This document shows positions 43,992 through 52,030 of a DNA stretch of 64,000 nt, piece by piece. The stretch is taken from assembly GCF_003991135.1 (NCBI RefSeq), contig NZ_CP016379.1, positions 62,001 through 126,000 on the forward strand. Direction: 5' to 3'. The stretch is from Anoxybacter fermentans. GTDB taxonomy: Bacteria; Bacillota; Halanaerobiia; DY22613. A model generated the notes under the pieces. It was not told where the DNA came from. It did not search any database and saw only the letters and a list, made by a program, of their open reading frames with translations. Within the stretch, counting starts at the first letter, position 1. Each line of letters opens with the position of its first letter. Both the position numbers and the translations under genes were made by a program.

Positions 43992-44930
43992 ATGGCAGTA
44001 AATTTAAAAGGTAAACATCTGCTGACCATTCATGACTGGAGCGTTGAGGAAGTATGGCAGGTTCTTAAAACTGCAGAGCAGCTCAAGCTGGAAGAGAAAA
44101 GAGGTCAAAAGCATGAACTTTTAGCTGGTAAGACTCTGGGCATGATTTTCCAAAAGCCATCCTTAAGAACCCGGGTTTCTTTTGAAGTTGGTATGACAAA
44201 ATTGGGAGGTCATGCAGTTTACTTAGGTCCAGATGATATTAAACTTGGTAAGCGGGAAACAACTGAAGATATTGCTAAAGTTCTCTCCCGTTATGTAGAT
44301 GGAATTATGGCCCGTGTATTTGATCATAAAGATGTAGAAGAACTGGCTAAATATGCGACTGTACCAGTTATTAATGGTCTTTCTGATTTCAGCCATCCAT
44401 GCCAGGCTTTTGCAGATATTTTCACAGTTTATGAAAAGAAAAGAACTTTTAAAGGTTTAAAGATGGCCTTTATTGGTGATGGTAATAATGTGGCTAATTC
44501 TTTGATGTTTGCCTGTGCTAAAGTAGGTATGGATTTTGTCATTGCCAGTCCAAAGAATTATTGGCCAAAAGAAGAAGTTGTTAAAATGGCGAGAGAAGAT
44601 GCAAAAGCTACCGGTGCTACTATTGAAATTGTTGAAGATCCTAAAGAAGCTGCAAAAGATGCAGATGTTGTTTATACCGATGTCTGGACCAGTATGGGTC
44701 AGGAAGCTGAATATGAAGAGAGAGTTAAAGTTTTTAAACCATATCAGGTTAACTTAGAACTCCTTGAGCTTGCTAAACCTGATTGTATTGTTCTCCATTG
44801 CTTACCTGCTCACTATGGTGAAGAGATTACTCTGGATGTAGCTCGTGATCCACGTGGTCAATCCATTTACGATCAGGCTGAGAACCGGATGCATGTTGAA
44901 ATGGCTATCATGGCCATGGTTATGGGTTAA
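43992..44930 (+). CDS. argF: Ornithine carbamoyltransferase
   Basis: 312 residues. Carbamoyl-phosphate motif KPSLRTRVSFE near residue 55, FSHPCQAFADI, FIGDGNNVANSL, DVWTSMGQE (ornithine loop) and VLHCLPAHYGEE with the catalytic Cys. Converts ornithine and carbamoyl phosphate to citrulline, or the reverse when fermenting arginine. ATG 43992 sits 9 bp after AAGGAG; the frame is open 90 bp further upstream. No other arginine gene is near, and the ornithine racemase in front hints at a catabolic role. Direction is inferred only. Confidence 0.92.
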   Translation: MAVNLKGKHLLTIHDWSVEEVWQVLKTAEQLKLEEKRGQKHELLAGKTLGMIFQKPSLRTRVSFEVGMTKLGGHAVYLGPDDIKLGKRETTEDIAKVLSRYVDGIMARVFDHKDVEELAKYATVPVINGLSDFSHPCQAFADIFTVYEKKRTFKGLKMAFIGDGNNVANSLMFACAKVGMDFVIASPKNYWPKEEVVKMAREDAKATGATIEIVEDPKEAAKDADVVYTDVWTSMGQEAEYEERVKVFKPYQVNLELLELAKPDCIVLHCLPAHYGEEITLDVARDPRGQSIYDQAENRMHVEMAIMAMVMG

Positions 44931-45001
44931 AAAGTTTTTCAGTAGAATAAAGAAGGATTTGTTTTGAAATAAGCGAAATTATGTAATATCTAAATTGGGA
45001 T

Positions 45002-45035
45002 GGGACGCAAAACATTGATGTTTTGCGTTCCTTTC
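45002..45035 (+). terminator. Rho-independent terminator
   Basis: GGGACGCAAAACAT pairs with ATGTTTTGCGTTCC (one G-U pair), almost no loop, then TTTC. It ends the racemase-carbamoyltransferase transcript. Confidence 0.85.
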
Positions 45036-45083
45036 ATCCTGGAGGTATAGGTGTAAAAAGGTAAGCAAAGGAGGAGTGCCAGG

Positions 45084-45374
45084 GTGAATGAACGGTTAAG
45101 AGATAGATTTACAGACCAATTATTTAAAGCAATCCTACTTTTAGAAAATGAGGAGGAGTGTTATCGTTTTTTTGAAGATATTTGTACTGTCAATGAGATC
45201 AAATCTATTGCTCAACGCCTTGAAGTAGCAAAGATGTTAAAAGAAGGAGCTACTTATGAAGAGATTGCCAAAGTAACTGGCGCAAGTACAGCTACCATCA
45301 GCCGGGTTAAACGGTGTTTGAATTATGGTGCTGATGGTTATCAGCTGGTTTTAAAACGTCTTGGAGTAGGTTAA
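45084..45374 (+). CDS. yerC: YerC/YecD-family TrpR-like DNA-binding protein
   Basis: 96 residues: RLRDRFTDQLFKAILLL, CTVNEIKSIAQRLEVAKML and the helix-turn-helix TYEEIAKVTGASTATISRVKRCLNYG. This matches the TrpR-related YerC/YecD family, which I recall as small conserved Firmicutes proteins with uncertain targets. GTG start with GGAGGAGTGCCAGG ahead. Single gene with a terminator on each side. Cytoplasmic DNA-binding protein by inference. Confidence 0.9.
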   Translation: MNERLRDRFTDQLFKAILLLENEEECYRFFEDICTVNEIKSIAQRLEVAKMLKEGATYEEIAKVTGASTATISRVKRCLNYGADGYQLVLKRLGVG

Positions 45375-45384
45375 TACAAAGGGA

Positions 45385-45417
45385 GTGAGGTACTAAAACA
45401 GTACCTCATTTTTTTTT
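45385..45417 (+). terminator. Rho-independent terminator
   Basis: TGAGGTACT pairs perfectly with AGTACCTCA around AAAAC, followed by nine T. Confidence 0.92.
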
Positions 45418-45468
45418 AAAAAAACAGGGTGATTCAAAATAAAGTGTGGAAAAATAACTGATGATTAA

Positions 45469-45597
45469 ACTGCAAAAAGTTAATTTTAAGCGGCATAGAA
45501 ATTTTTCGTTAAACTATCTTAGTGAGATTTCGGCTGAAATTGAACTTGAGATGGTTCGAAAAATTTCTTCTGAAGCGAAAAATTAGCTTTTTGCAGT
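45469..45597 (+). repeat. Dispersed palindromic repeat, copy 5 (short form)
   Basis: 129 bp, forward orientation. Outer arms and the CCATCT-type stem are kept, while the whole inner block (AATAAGGC stem and two hairpins) is missing. Two positions differ between arms (left GTTAA with right TTAGC; left AACTATCT with right AGATGGTT), each giving a U-G pair on the + strand. Confidence 0.88.
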
Positions 45598-45652
45598 AAA
45601 ATCAACTGATAAATTATGAAATAGTTTTCACCCAGAGGGTCAATTAATTTTC

Positions 45653-45681
45653 TTGACAGGACTTTCTGAATTTGATAAAAT
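45653..45681 (+). promoter_or_regulatory. Probable sigma-A promoter of cysK
   Basis: TTGACA (45653-45658), 17-bp spacer, TAAAAT (45676-45681), 53 bp before the cysK start. Confidence 0.75.
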
Positions 45682-45734
45682 ATTTGCATAAAAACATATA
45701 GGAATACTAGAAATTAAAGAGTAGGAGGGGAATT

Positions 45735-46652
45735 ATGATGATTGCTAATAATGTTGGCGAGTTGATTGGAAACACACCTATGGTCAGATTGAATCGGATG
45801 GTGGAGCCGGGAAGTGCAGAAGTGGTTGTTAAGTTGGAAGAATTTAATCCCGGCGGAAGTGTTAAAACCAGAATTGCCTGGAATATGATAAAGGAAGCTG
45901 AGAAATCTGGAAAATTAAAGCCGGGTGGAACTATTGTGGAACCCACAAGTGGTAATACCGGTATTGGTCTTGCCCTTATAGGTGCGGCACTGGGTTATAA
46001 AGTGGTTTTGACCATGCCAGAAACTATGAGTATCGAGCGACGTAAGCTTCTTAAAGCCTATGGTGCTGAACTTATTCTTACTCCTGGAGATAAGGGAATG
46101 CCGGGAGCTATTGAGAAAGCTAAGGAATTGGTAGAAACTCATGATAACTATTTTATGCCCCAACAATTTGATAATCCAGCTAATCCCGATGTTCATCGTA
46201 AAACTACTGCCCGGGAGATCCTCCGTGATACTGAGGGTAAATTAGATGCTTTTGTGGCCGGAGTAGGAACGGGCGGTACTCTGACCGGTGTAGGAGAGAT
46301 TATTAAAGCAGAAGTAGAAGGTGTAAAAATTGTGGCTGTGGAACCTGCCGACTCTCCCGTTATTTCAGGAGGAAAACCGGGCCCACATAAAATTCAGGGA
46401 ATTGGTGCAGGATTTATTCCAAAAAATTTACGTGTAGAACTTATAGATCAGGTTATTCAGGTTTCTAATGAAGAAGCTATGGAAACAGCCAGAAGAATGG
46501 CCAGAGAAGAGGGGATTTTAGGTGGTATTTCTTCTGGTGCAGCAGTATTTGCCGCTCTACAGGTGGCCCGAGAATTAGGAGAGGGTAAACGGGTGGTAGT
46601 AGTTGCACCTGATACAGGTGAGAGATATCTGAGTACAGAACTTTTTAGTTAA
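45735..46652 (+). CDS. cysK: Cysteine synthase (O-acetylserine sulfhydrylase)
   Basis: 305 residues, fold-type II PLP enzyme. [10 protein letters not shown], the PLP lysine in [15 protein letters not shown] (near residue 42), the substrate loop [11 protein letters not shown], phosphate loop [12 protein letters not shown] and the [10 protein letters not shown] block near the end are canonical. Makes cysteine from O-acetylserine and sulfide. ATG behind TAGGAGGGG. Own promoter; followed by the S-box-controlled methionine importer, so sulfur amino-acid genes cluster here. No cysE is present in the window. Confidence 0.93.
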   Translation: MMIANNVGELIGNTPMVRLNRMVEPGSAEVVVKLEEFNPGGSVKTRIAWNMIKEAEKSGKLKPGGTIVEPTSGNTGIGLALIGAALGYKVVLTMPETMSIERRKLLKAYGAELILTPGDKGMPGAIEKAKELVETHDNYFMPQQFDNPANPDVHRKTTAREILRDTEGKLDAFVAGVGTGGTLTGVGEIIKAEVEGVKIVAVEPADSPVISGGKPGPHKIQGIGAGFIPKNLRVELIDQVIQVSNEEAMETARRMAREEGILGGISSGAAVFAALQVARELGEGKRVVVVAPDTGERYLSTELFS

Positions 46653-46684
46653 AGAATTTTTTTTTTCAAAGCTACTTTTTTGAC

Positions 46685-46713
46685 TTGACAAGCAAGCTAT
46701 ACTGTGTTATCTT
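46685..46713 (+). promoter_or_regulatory. Probable promoter of the S-box-metNIQ transcript
   Basis: TTGACA (46685-46690), 17-bp spacer, TATCTT (46708-46713). Transcription would begin about 80 bp before the riboswitch core. Confidence 0.6.
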
Positions 46714-46798
46714 ATAGATAAATGTTTTACTTCAAGCTTTTAAAGTAGCACCCCCTTAAAGTACTAAACCACCCCTTAAAAGTGAATAGTAAGGCCAA

Positions 46799-46917
46799 AA
46801 TTACTTATCAAGAGTGGTGGAGGGACTGGCCCAATGAAGCCCGGCAACCGGCCTGATAGTTTAGGGTACGGTGCCAATTCCTGCCTGATGTTATGCATCA
46901 GGAGAGATGAGTAATTA
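46799..46917 (+). promoter_or_regulatory. SAM-I (S-box) riboswitch
   Basis: Shows the S-box consensus: CTTATCAAGAGTGGTGGAGG, GACTGGCCCAATGAAGCCC, GGCAACCGGCC, GGTGCCAATTCCTGCC and the closing AGATGAG. P1 is formed by AATTACTTAT (46799) and ATGAGTAATT (to 46917). SAM binding should stabilise P1 and allow the downstream terminator, shutting off metNIQ when methionine/SAM is plentiful. Confidence 0.96.
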
Positions 46918-46932
46918 ATTTACTCGATTGAT

Positions 46933-46962
46933 AATGCTCTCCTGACGGAGAGTATTTTTTTT
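46933..46962 (+). terminator. Riboswitch-controlled terminator
   Basis: AATGCTCTCC pairs with GGAGAGTATT around TGAC, followed by TTTTTT. The left half CTCTCCTGA (46937-46945) can instead pair perfectly with TCAGGAGAG (46898-46906) of the riboswitch, forming the antiterminator. Confidence 0.92.
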
Positions 46963-46996
46963 GTCATTTAAGGGTATATAGAGGGAGGCGAAATAA

Positions 46997-48025
46997 TTGA
47001 TTCAGATAAAAGATTTATACAAAGTATATGAAGGTAATGAAAAGGTAGAGGCGGTTAAGGGGGTTAACCTGACTATTAAGAAGGGTGAAATTTTTGGAAT
47101 TATCGGTGCCAGTGGGGCTGGTAAAAGTACTTTAATTCGCTGTATAAATTTACTGGAAGTTCCTACAGCAGGGCAGATTTTTGTGGATGGAGTCGAGTTA
47201 ACCGGTCTTGCAAGGCGGGAGCTACGTAAGGCCAGACAAAAAATCGGAATGATTTTTCAACATTTTAATTTACTTTCTTCCCGGACAGTAGCGGAGAATG
47301 TGGAGTTTCCTCTGGAGATTGTTGGGGTACCAAAAGAAAGGAGAAAGAAAAGAGTTAAGGAGCTTTTGGAATTGGTTGGATTAAGCAATAGGGCTGATCA
47401 CTATCCAGCACAGTTAAGCGGAGGGCAAAAACAGCGGGTAGGAATTGCCCGGGCTTTAGCCAATGAACCAAAAGTACTTCTCTGTGATGAAGCCACATCA
47501 GCTCTGGACCCTGCAACTACTAGATCTATCTTAAAATTAATTAAAGAGATCAATCAGCAGTTGGGATTAACAGTGGTTCTCATTACCCATGAAATGGATG
47601 TAATTAGGGAGATCTGTGATCGGGTAGCGGTTATGGATAACGGTCAGATTCTGGAAGTAGGAGAAGTAAATCAGATTTTTGTTGCTCCTAAATCGCCGAT
47701 TACGCGGGAACTATTGGGGCAGGTAAAGCTAAAACTGGATCCGGAGATTTTAAACGGAGTAGGTGAAGGCTGGGTATTAAAGGTGATTTTTATCGGGCCA
47801 TCAGCCAAAGAGCCAGTTATCTCCCAATTGATTCAAAGATATCAGCTTACGGTGAATATTTTGGCTGGAAATATTAAGCAACTACACGATGAATCGTTTG
47901 GTGAGCTAGTGATAAAAGTTGAGGGAGATGAAAATAAAATCCGTCAGGCAATAAGTGAGTTATTGAAAAAGGAGCTTAAGGTGGAGGTGCTTAGATATGG
48001 TAGTAATGTACGCGCAGCTCTCTAA
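46997..48025 (+). CDS. metN: Methionine ABC transporter ATP-binding protein MetN
   Basis: 342 residues. Walker A IGASGAGKSTLIRCINLLE near residue 40, GMIFQHFNLLSSRTVAENV, signature LSGGQKQRVGIARAL, Walker B VLLCDEATSALDP and the H-loop LITHEMDVI. The C-terminal 85 residues form the NIL methionine-sensing domain (KVIFIGPSAKEPVISQLIQR). TTG start behind GGGAGGCG. Directly under the S-box riboswitch. Overlaps metI by 29 bp. Confidence 0.95.
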   Translation: MIQIKDLYKVYEGNEKVEAVKGVNLTIKKGEIFGIIGASGAGKSTLIRCINLLEVPTAGQIFVDGVELTGLARRELRKARQKIGMIFQHFNLLSSRTVAENVEFPLEIVGVPKERRKKRVKELLELVGLSNRADHYPAQLSGGQKQRVGIARALANEPKVLLCDEATSALDPATTRSILKLIKEINQQLGLTVVLITHEMDVIREICDRVAVMDNGQILEVGEVNQIFVAPKSPITRELLGQVKLKLDPEILNGVGEGWVLKVIFIGPSAKEPVISQLIQRYQLTVNILAGNIKQLHDESFGELVIKVEGDENKIRQAISELLKKELKVEVLRYGSNVRAAL

Positions 48026-48668
48026 GCATCTACCATTATTAATGGAGGGCTTAAGGGAGACTTTATACATGGTCGGAGTTTCTGTAACATTTGCATCATT
48101 ACTTGGAATTCCTCTGGGAGTATTGGTAGTTGTAACAGAAAAGGGACATATATTTGAGCTTCGTTGGTTGAACCTATTCCTGGGTTGGTTGGTCAATGTT
48201 GCCCGTTCGGTACCCTTTATCATCCTGATGATAGCGATAATTCCTCTAACCCGGGCCATTGTAGGTACATCTATCGGTACATCCGCAGCTATAGTACCAT
48301 TAACGGTGTCAGCCATTCCCTTCGTGGCCAGGATTGTAGAGACAAGTTTAAAAGAAGTTGATGTTGGAGTGATCGAAGCAGCCCAGGCTATGGGGGCCAA
48401 CAGGCTACAGATTATTTTAAAAGTACTAATCCCTGAGGCTTTGCCATCTCTGATTCTGGGAATGACCATTACTACTATTAGTCTTGTGGGATATTCAGCA
48501 ATGGCTGGTGCCATCGGCGGTGGTGGATTGGGAGATCTGGCAATCCGGTATGGCTATCAGCGCTTTCGTGGAGATATTATGCTTGAAACTGTAATTTTGT
48601 TAGTTCTTCTGGTTCAAGGAATACAGTGGATGGGAAATCGCCTGGCACGGCGGTTTAACCATAAATAA
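47997..48668 (+). CDS. metI: Methionine ABC transporter permease MetI
   Basis: 223 residues, five or six membrane segments. LLMEGLRETLYMVGVSVTFA at the start, NVARSVPFIILMIAIIPLTR and the EAA-like loop EVDVGVIEAAQAMGANRLQIILKVLIPEALPSL split here by cytoplasmic coupling helix features; GYSAMAGAIGGGGLGDLAIRYGY is MetI-typical. ATG 9 bp after GGAGGTG, within the metN end. Forms the membrane channel with MetN and MetQ. Confidence 0.94.
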   Translation: MVVMYAQLSKHLPLLMEGLRETLYMVGVSVTFASLLGIPLGVLVVVTEKGHIFELRWLNLFLGWLVNVARSVPFIILMIAIIPLTRAIVGTSIGTSAAIVPLTVSAIPFVARIVETSLKEVDVGVIEAAQAMGANRLQIILKVLIPEALPSLILGMTITTISLVGYSAMAGAIGGGGLGDLAIRYGYQRFRGDIMLETVILLVLLVQGIQWMGNRLARRFNHK

Positions 48669-48695
48669 AAAAATTAAGTAAAGGAGTTGAAGAGA

Positions 48696-49499
48696 ATGAA
48701 CAAGTTTTTGCGGTTATTGGTTGTAGTGTTGTTTGTTGTCTATTTGGCAGGATGTGTTAGGGCAGGTGATGTACTGAAAGTAGGAGCAACTCCTGTCCCA
48801 CATGCTGAGATTCTGGAATTTATTAAGCCCATTCTTGCTGAGAAGGGTATTAAACTCAAAATAGTTGAGTTTAATGACTATGTACAGCCAAATCTGGCTT
48901 TGGCGGAAGGTGAATTGGATGCTAATTATTTTCAACACATCCCTTACTTGACTACTTTTAGCAAAGATCACCGTCTGAATCTGGATTATATTGCTGGTGT
49001 GCATATTGAACCAATCGGTTTTTACTCTCAGAAGATTAATAATATCAAGGATTTGAGGAAAGGGGCAGTTATAGCTATTCCCAATGACCCTACCAATGAA
49101 GGACGGGCTTTGCTTCTCCTTCAAGCTTATGGCCTGATTAAGTTAGATCCAGAAGCTGGGTTACAGGCAACTCCGTTGGATATTGTAGAAAATCCGTTTG
49201 AGTTAAAGTTTCATGAATTAGAGGCAGCTCAGCTTCCCCGGGCACTTCCTGATGTTGATGGGGCAATAATTAATACCAATTATGCTTTGTCAGCAGGCCT
49301 AGTTCCGCTGAAAGATGCACTGATTTTGGAAAACAGCAAATCACCATATGTAAATGTACTGGCAGTAAGAAAAGAAGATGTTAACAATCCAAAACTTAGG
49401 ATTCTGGCAGAAGTGCTGGTATCTGAAGAGGTTAAAAACTTTATTCTGGAGAAATACAAAGGTGCTGTAGTACCTGCACCGAGTTTAAAGAGCGAATAA
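48696..49499 (+). CDS. metQ: Methionine-binding lipoprotein MetQ
   Basis: 267 residues. Lipoprotein signal with lipobox LAGC (Cys20). Then the NlpA/MetQ binding fold: VGATPVPHAEILEFI, GIKLKIVEFNDYVQPN, ELDANYFQHIPYL, IEPIGFYSQK, AIPNDPTNEGRALLLLQ and AIINTNYALSAGL. Captures methionine outside the membrane for MetNI. A TTG at 48687 overlaps the ribosome site AAGGAG; ATG 48696 is correctly spaced. Ends the S-box operon with a terminator. Confidence 0.95.
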   Translation: MNKFLRLLVVVLFVVYLAGCVRAGDVLKVGATPVPHAEILEFIKPILAEKGIKLKIVEFNDYVQPNLALAEGELDANYFQHIPYLTTFSKDHRLNLDYIAGVHIEPIGFYSQKINNIKDLRKGAVIAIPNDPTNEGRALLLLQAYGLIKLDPEAGLQATPLDIVENPFELKFHELEAAQLPRALPDVDGAIINTNYALSAGLVPLKDALILENSKSPYVNVLAVRKEDVNNPKLRILAEVLVSEEVKNFILEKYKGAVVPAPSLKSE

Positions 49500-49513
49500 A
49501 AAAGAGTATAGTT

Positions 49514-49551
49514 AATCCCCATTCACCAGGTTGGTGAGTGGGGATTTTTTG
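49514..49551 (+). terminator. Rho-independent terminator of metNIQ
   Basis: AATCCCCATTCACCA pairs with TGGTGAGTGGGGATT (one mismatch) and is followed by TTTTTT. Confidence 0.92.
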
Positions 49552-49633
49552 TTGAACAAAAAATATTTCAGTTTCATATAGTTAGTATTATAAAGAATGG
49601 TTTTTAGCTTTGTAAAACTGAGAGGTGATTAAA

Positions 49634-50356
49634 ATGAAAGGCGTTATTTTAGCTGGCGGAACTGGTTCCAGACTTTATCCAGTAACGAAGGTAGTTAATA
49701 AACATTTACTTCCGGTATATAATAGGCCACTGATCTATTACCCCATTGAGACAATGAAAAAAACGGGTATTACAGATATTATGGTAGTATTGGGAGGAGA
49801 GAGTGTAGGTGAGTTGATCAAATTATTGGGTAGCGGTGAAGAGTTTGGAGTAAAACTCACCTATAGATATCAAGAAGGAGCCGGAGGGATTGCTCAGGCA
49901 TTAGGCTTAGCAGAAGATTTTATAGGAAATGAGAAAATGATGGTGATTTTGGGCGATAATATCATTGAAGATAACTTAAAAGATGCTGTAACAGACTTTT
50001 TAAATTCTAAGCTAAAGGCAGGAATCTTTTTAAAAGAAGTCTCAGACCCGGAACGGTTTGGAATTGCAGAGATTAAAAATGGTAAAGTTAAAAAGATTGA
50101 AGAGAAGCCAGAAAACCCAAAATCTAATTTTGCAGTGACAGGTATTTATTTATACGATTCTCAGGTCTTTGAGATTATAAAAGCTCTAAAACCGTCTGAT
50201 CGAGGGGAGTTAGAGATAACTGATGTAAATAATGCTTTTATTTTGCAGAATTCATTAAAAGCGTATTATCTAAAAGGATATTGGATTGATGCGGGAAAGT
50301 TCGAAAGTTTATATAGGGCTACTTCAATTGTTGCAGAATCCATTACTACTGCATGA
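49634..50356 (+). CDS. rmlA: Glucose-1-phosphate thymidylyltransferase (short form)
   Basis: 240 residues, about 50 shorter than classical RmlA, matching the short type seen in several Firmicutes and archaea. Nucleotide site MKGVILAGGTGSRLYPVT, then HLLPVYNRPLIYYPIETM, ILGDNIIEDNL and the ELEITDVNNAF region. Makes dTDP-glucose, the first step to dTDP-rhamnose. ATG 49634 follows AGAGGTG by 6 bp. First gene of rmlA-rmlC-rmlB-rmlD and of the surface-glycan locus. Confidence 0.92.
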   Translation: MKGVILAGGTGSRLYPVTKVVNKHLLPVYNRPLIYYPIETMKKTGITDIMVVLGGESVGELIKLLGSGEEFGVKLTYRYQEGAGGIAQALGLAEDFIGNEKMMVILGDNIIEDNLKDAVTDFLNSKLKAGIFLKEVSDPERFGIAEIKNGKVKKIEEKPENPKSNFAVTGIYLYDSQVFEIIKALKPSDRGELEITDVNNAFILQNSLKAYYLKGYWIDAGKFESLYRATSIVAESITTA

Positions 50357-50369
50357 GGAGGAAGATAAG

Positions 50370-50825
50370 ATGATTGAGGGAGTTAAGACCAAAAAATTAA
50401 AAATAATTCCCGATGAACGGGGAAGATTAATGGAAATATTAAGAGAGGATGACGATCTTTTTATTAGCTTTGGGCAAGTTTATATGACAACTGCATATCC
50501 GGGGGTCGTTAAAGGCTGGCATTATCATAAAAAACAGATAGATCATTTTGCGGTTGTTAAAGGGATGATGAAAGTGGTATTATATGATGGCAGAAAGGAT
50601 TCGCCAACTTATGATGAAATCAATGAATTTTTTATGGGTGAATACAATCCTATTATGCTCCAGATTCCTCCTTATGTTTTCCACGGCTTTAAATGTATCG
50701 GTACAGAAGAAGCTATCCTTATAAATATTCCGACAGAAAAGTATAATTATGATAATCCAGATGAATATAGAATAGACCCTCATCAAAATGATATCCCCTA
50801 TGATTGGAGTCGTAAAGATGGGTAA
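50370..50825 (+). CDS. rmlC: dTDP-4-dehydrorhamnose 3,5-epimerase-like cupin
   Basis: 151 residues. Cupin barrel with KLKIIPDERGRLMEILRED, VYMTTAYPGVVKGWHYHKKQ with likely catalytic His, IDHFAVVKGMMKVVLYDGR and IPPYVFHGFKCIG. Shorter than classical RmlC (about 180), so it could also be a related sugar-nucleotide cupin, but its place between rmlA and rmlB supports epimerase. ATG 50370 lies behind GAGGAGGAAG; the frame opens earlier inside rmlA. Confidence 0.85.
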   Translation: MIEGVKTKKLKIIPDERGRLMEILREDDDLFISFGQVYMTTAYPGVVKGWHYHKKQIDHFAVVKGMMKVVLYDGRKDSPTYDEINEFFMGEYNPIMLQIPPYVFHGFKCIGTEEAILINIPTEKYNYDNPDEYRIDPHQNDIPYDWSRKDG

Positions 50826-50838
50826 GGAGTGGGGTAAA

Positions 50839-51840
50839 ATGTTTAAAAAGGTGCTTGTAACTGGTGGAGCTGGATTTATAGGCTCCAATTTTTTGCACTA
50901 TATGGTCAACAAATATCCTGATTATTTTTTTATAAACCTGGATCTTTTGACTTACGCCGGTAATCTAGAGAATTTAGTCGGTATTGAGAAAAAACCAAAT
51001 TATCAATTTATTAAAGGAGATATAGCTGATCAGAAATTGGTTAATAAGATAGTCGGCGATGGTGTGGATTGTATTATTAATTTTGCTGCTGAATCCCATG
51101 TGGACCGTAGTATTTATGACCCGGGAATTTTTGTCAAAACCAATATTACAGGTACACTGGTTTTATTAGAAGCAGCAAGAAAATACGGGGTAAAGAAATT
51201 TATTCAAATTTCTACTGATGAGGTGTACGGTTCATTAGGTCCTAAGGGGTTATTCACTGAAGAATCTCCCCTTGCTCCTAATAGTCCCTATTCTGCGAGT
51301 AAAGCATCTGCTGATTTGCTAGTCAGAACCTATCATAGAACTTTTGGATTACCGGTAAATATAACCCGATGTTCTAACAACTATGGCCCATATCAGTTTC
51401 CTGAAAAATTAATACCTTTATTTATAACCAACGCTTTAGAGGAAAAAGAGCTTCCTTTATATGGTGATGGTTTAAATGTAAGAGATTGGATCTATGTAGA
51501 AGACCATTGTCATGCAATCGATCTGGTTCTTCATAGGGGAAAAAATGGTGAGATTTATAATATAGGTGCTAACAATGAAATGACCAATCTGGAAATTACC
51601 CGGATTATACTTGAGGAGTTAGGAAAATCCGGGTCTTTAATCAAATTTGTGAAAGACCGACCGGGCCATGATCGGAGATATGCTATTGATTCAACAAAAA
51701 TCAGGCAGGATCTTGGCTGGATTCCTAAATATAACTTTAAAGATGGAATTAAAAAGACAATTCAATGGTATAAAAACCATAAACACTGGTGGAAGCGGAT
51801 TAAGAGCACAAATATGTATGGTTATACTGCAAAAAGCTAA
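50839..51840 (+). CDS. rmlB: dTDP-glucose 4,6-dehydratase
   Basis: 333 residues, extended short-chain dehydrogenase. NAD motif VTGGAGFIGSNFL, AAESHVDRSI, the SPYSASKASADLL catalytic Tyr/Lys, NNYGPYQFPEKLIP and RPGHDRRYAID. Makes dTDP-4-keto-6-deoxyglucose. ATG 50839 follows AAGGAGTGGGG. Its last four codons and stop (TAKS-stop) are supplied by the left end of a dispersed palindromic repeat, so the native C-terminus was probably changed by the repeat's arrival. Confidence 0.95.
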   Translation: MFKKVLVTGGAGFIGSNFLHYMVNKYPDYFFINLDLLTYAGNLENLVGIEKKPNYQFIKGDIADQKLVNKIVGDGVDCIINFAAESHVDRSIYDPGIFVKTNITGTLVLLEAARKYGVKKFIQISTDEVYGSLGPKGLFTEESPLAPNSPYSASKASADLLVRTYHRTFGLPVNITRCSNNYGPYQFPEKLIPLFITNALEEKELPLYGDGLNVRDWIYVEDHCHAIDLVLHRGKNGEIYNIGANNEMTNLEITRIILEELGKSGSLIKFVKDRPGHDRRYAIDSTKIRQDLGWIPKYNFKDGIKKTIQWYKNHKHWWKRIKSTNMYGYTAKS

Positions 51841-51999
51841 TTTTTCACTTAAGGAAAAATTTTTCGAACCGTCTAAAGCTCGATTTTAGCAACTTGATTA
51901 GCTCATCACCTCCTGTGATGAGGCTTTATTTCTCCTTCGATCTCAATAAGATGGTTTAGTGAAAAATTTCTATATCGCTCAAAATTAGCTTTTTGCAGT
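51826..51999 (+). repeat. Dispersed palindromic repeat, copy 6 (intermediate, inverted), overlapping rmlB
   Basis: 174 bp, inverted orientation. Outer arms perfect (ACTGCAAAAAGCTAATTTT). It keeps one half of the inner block (a TTGATTAG fragment and CTCATCAC/GTGATGAG) but has lost the paired AATAAGGC arm. The CCATCT stem has one G-U pair (left AACCGTCT). The GCTAA of its arm contains the rmlB stop codon. Confidence 0.88.
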
Positions 52000-52030
52000 A
52001 ATAATCATGTATTTGAAATAGGTGATAAAA

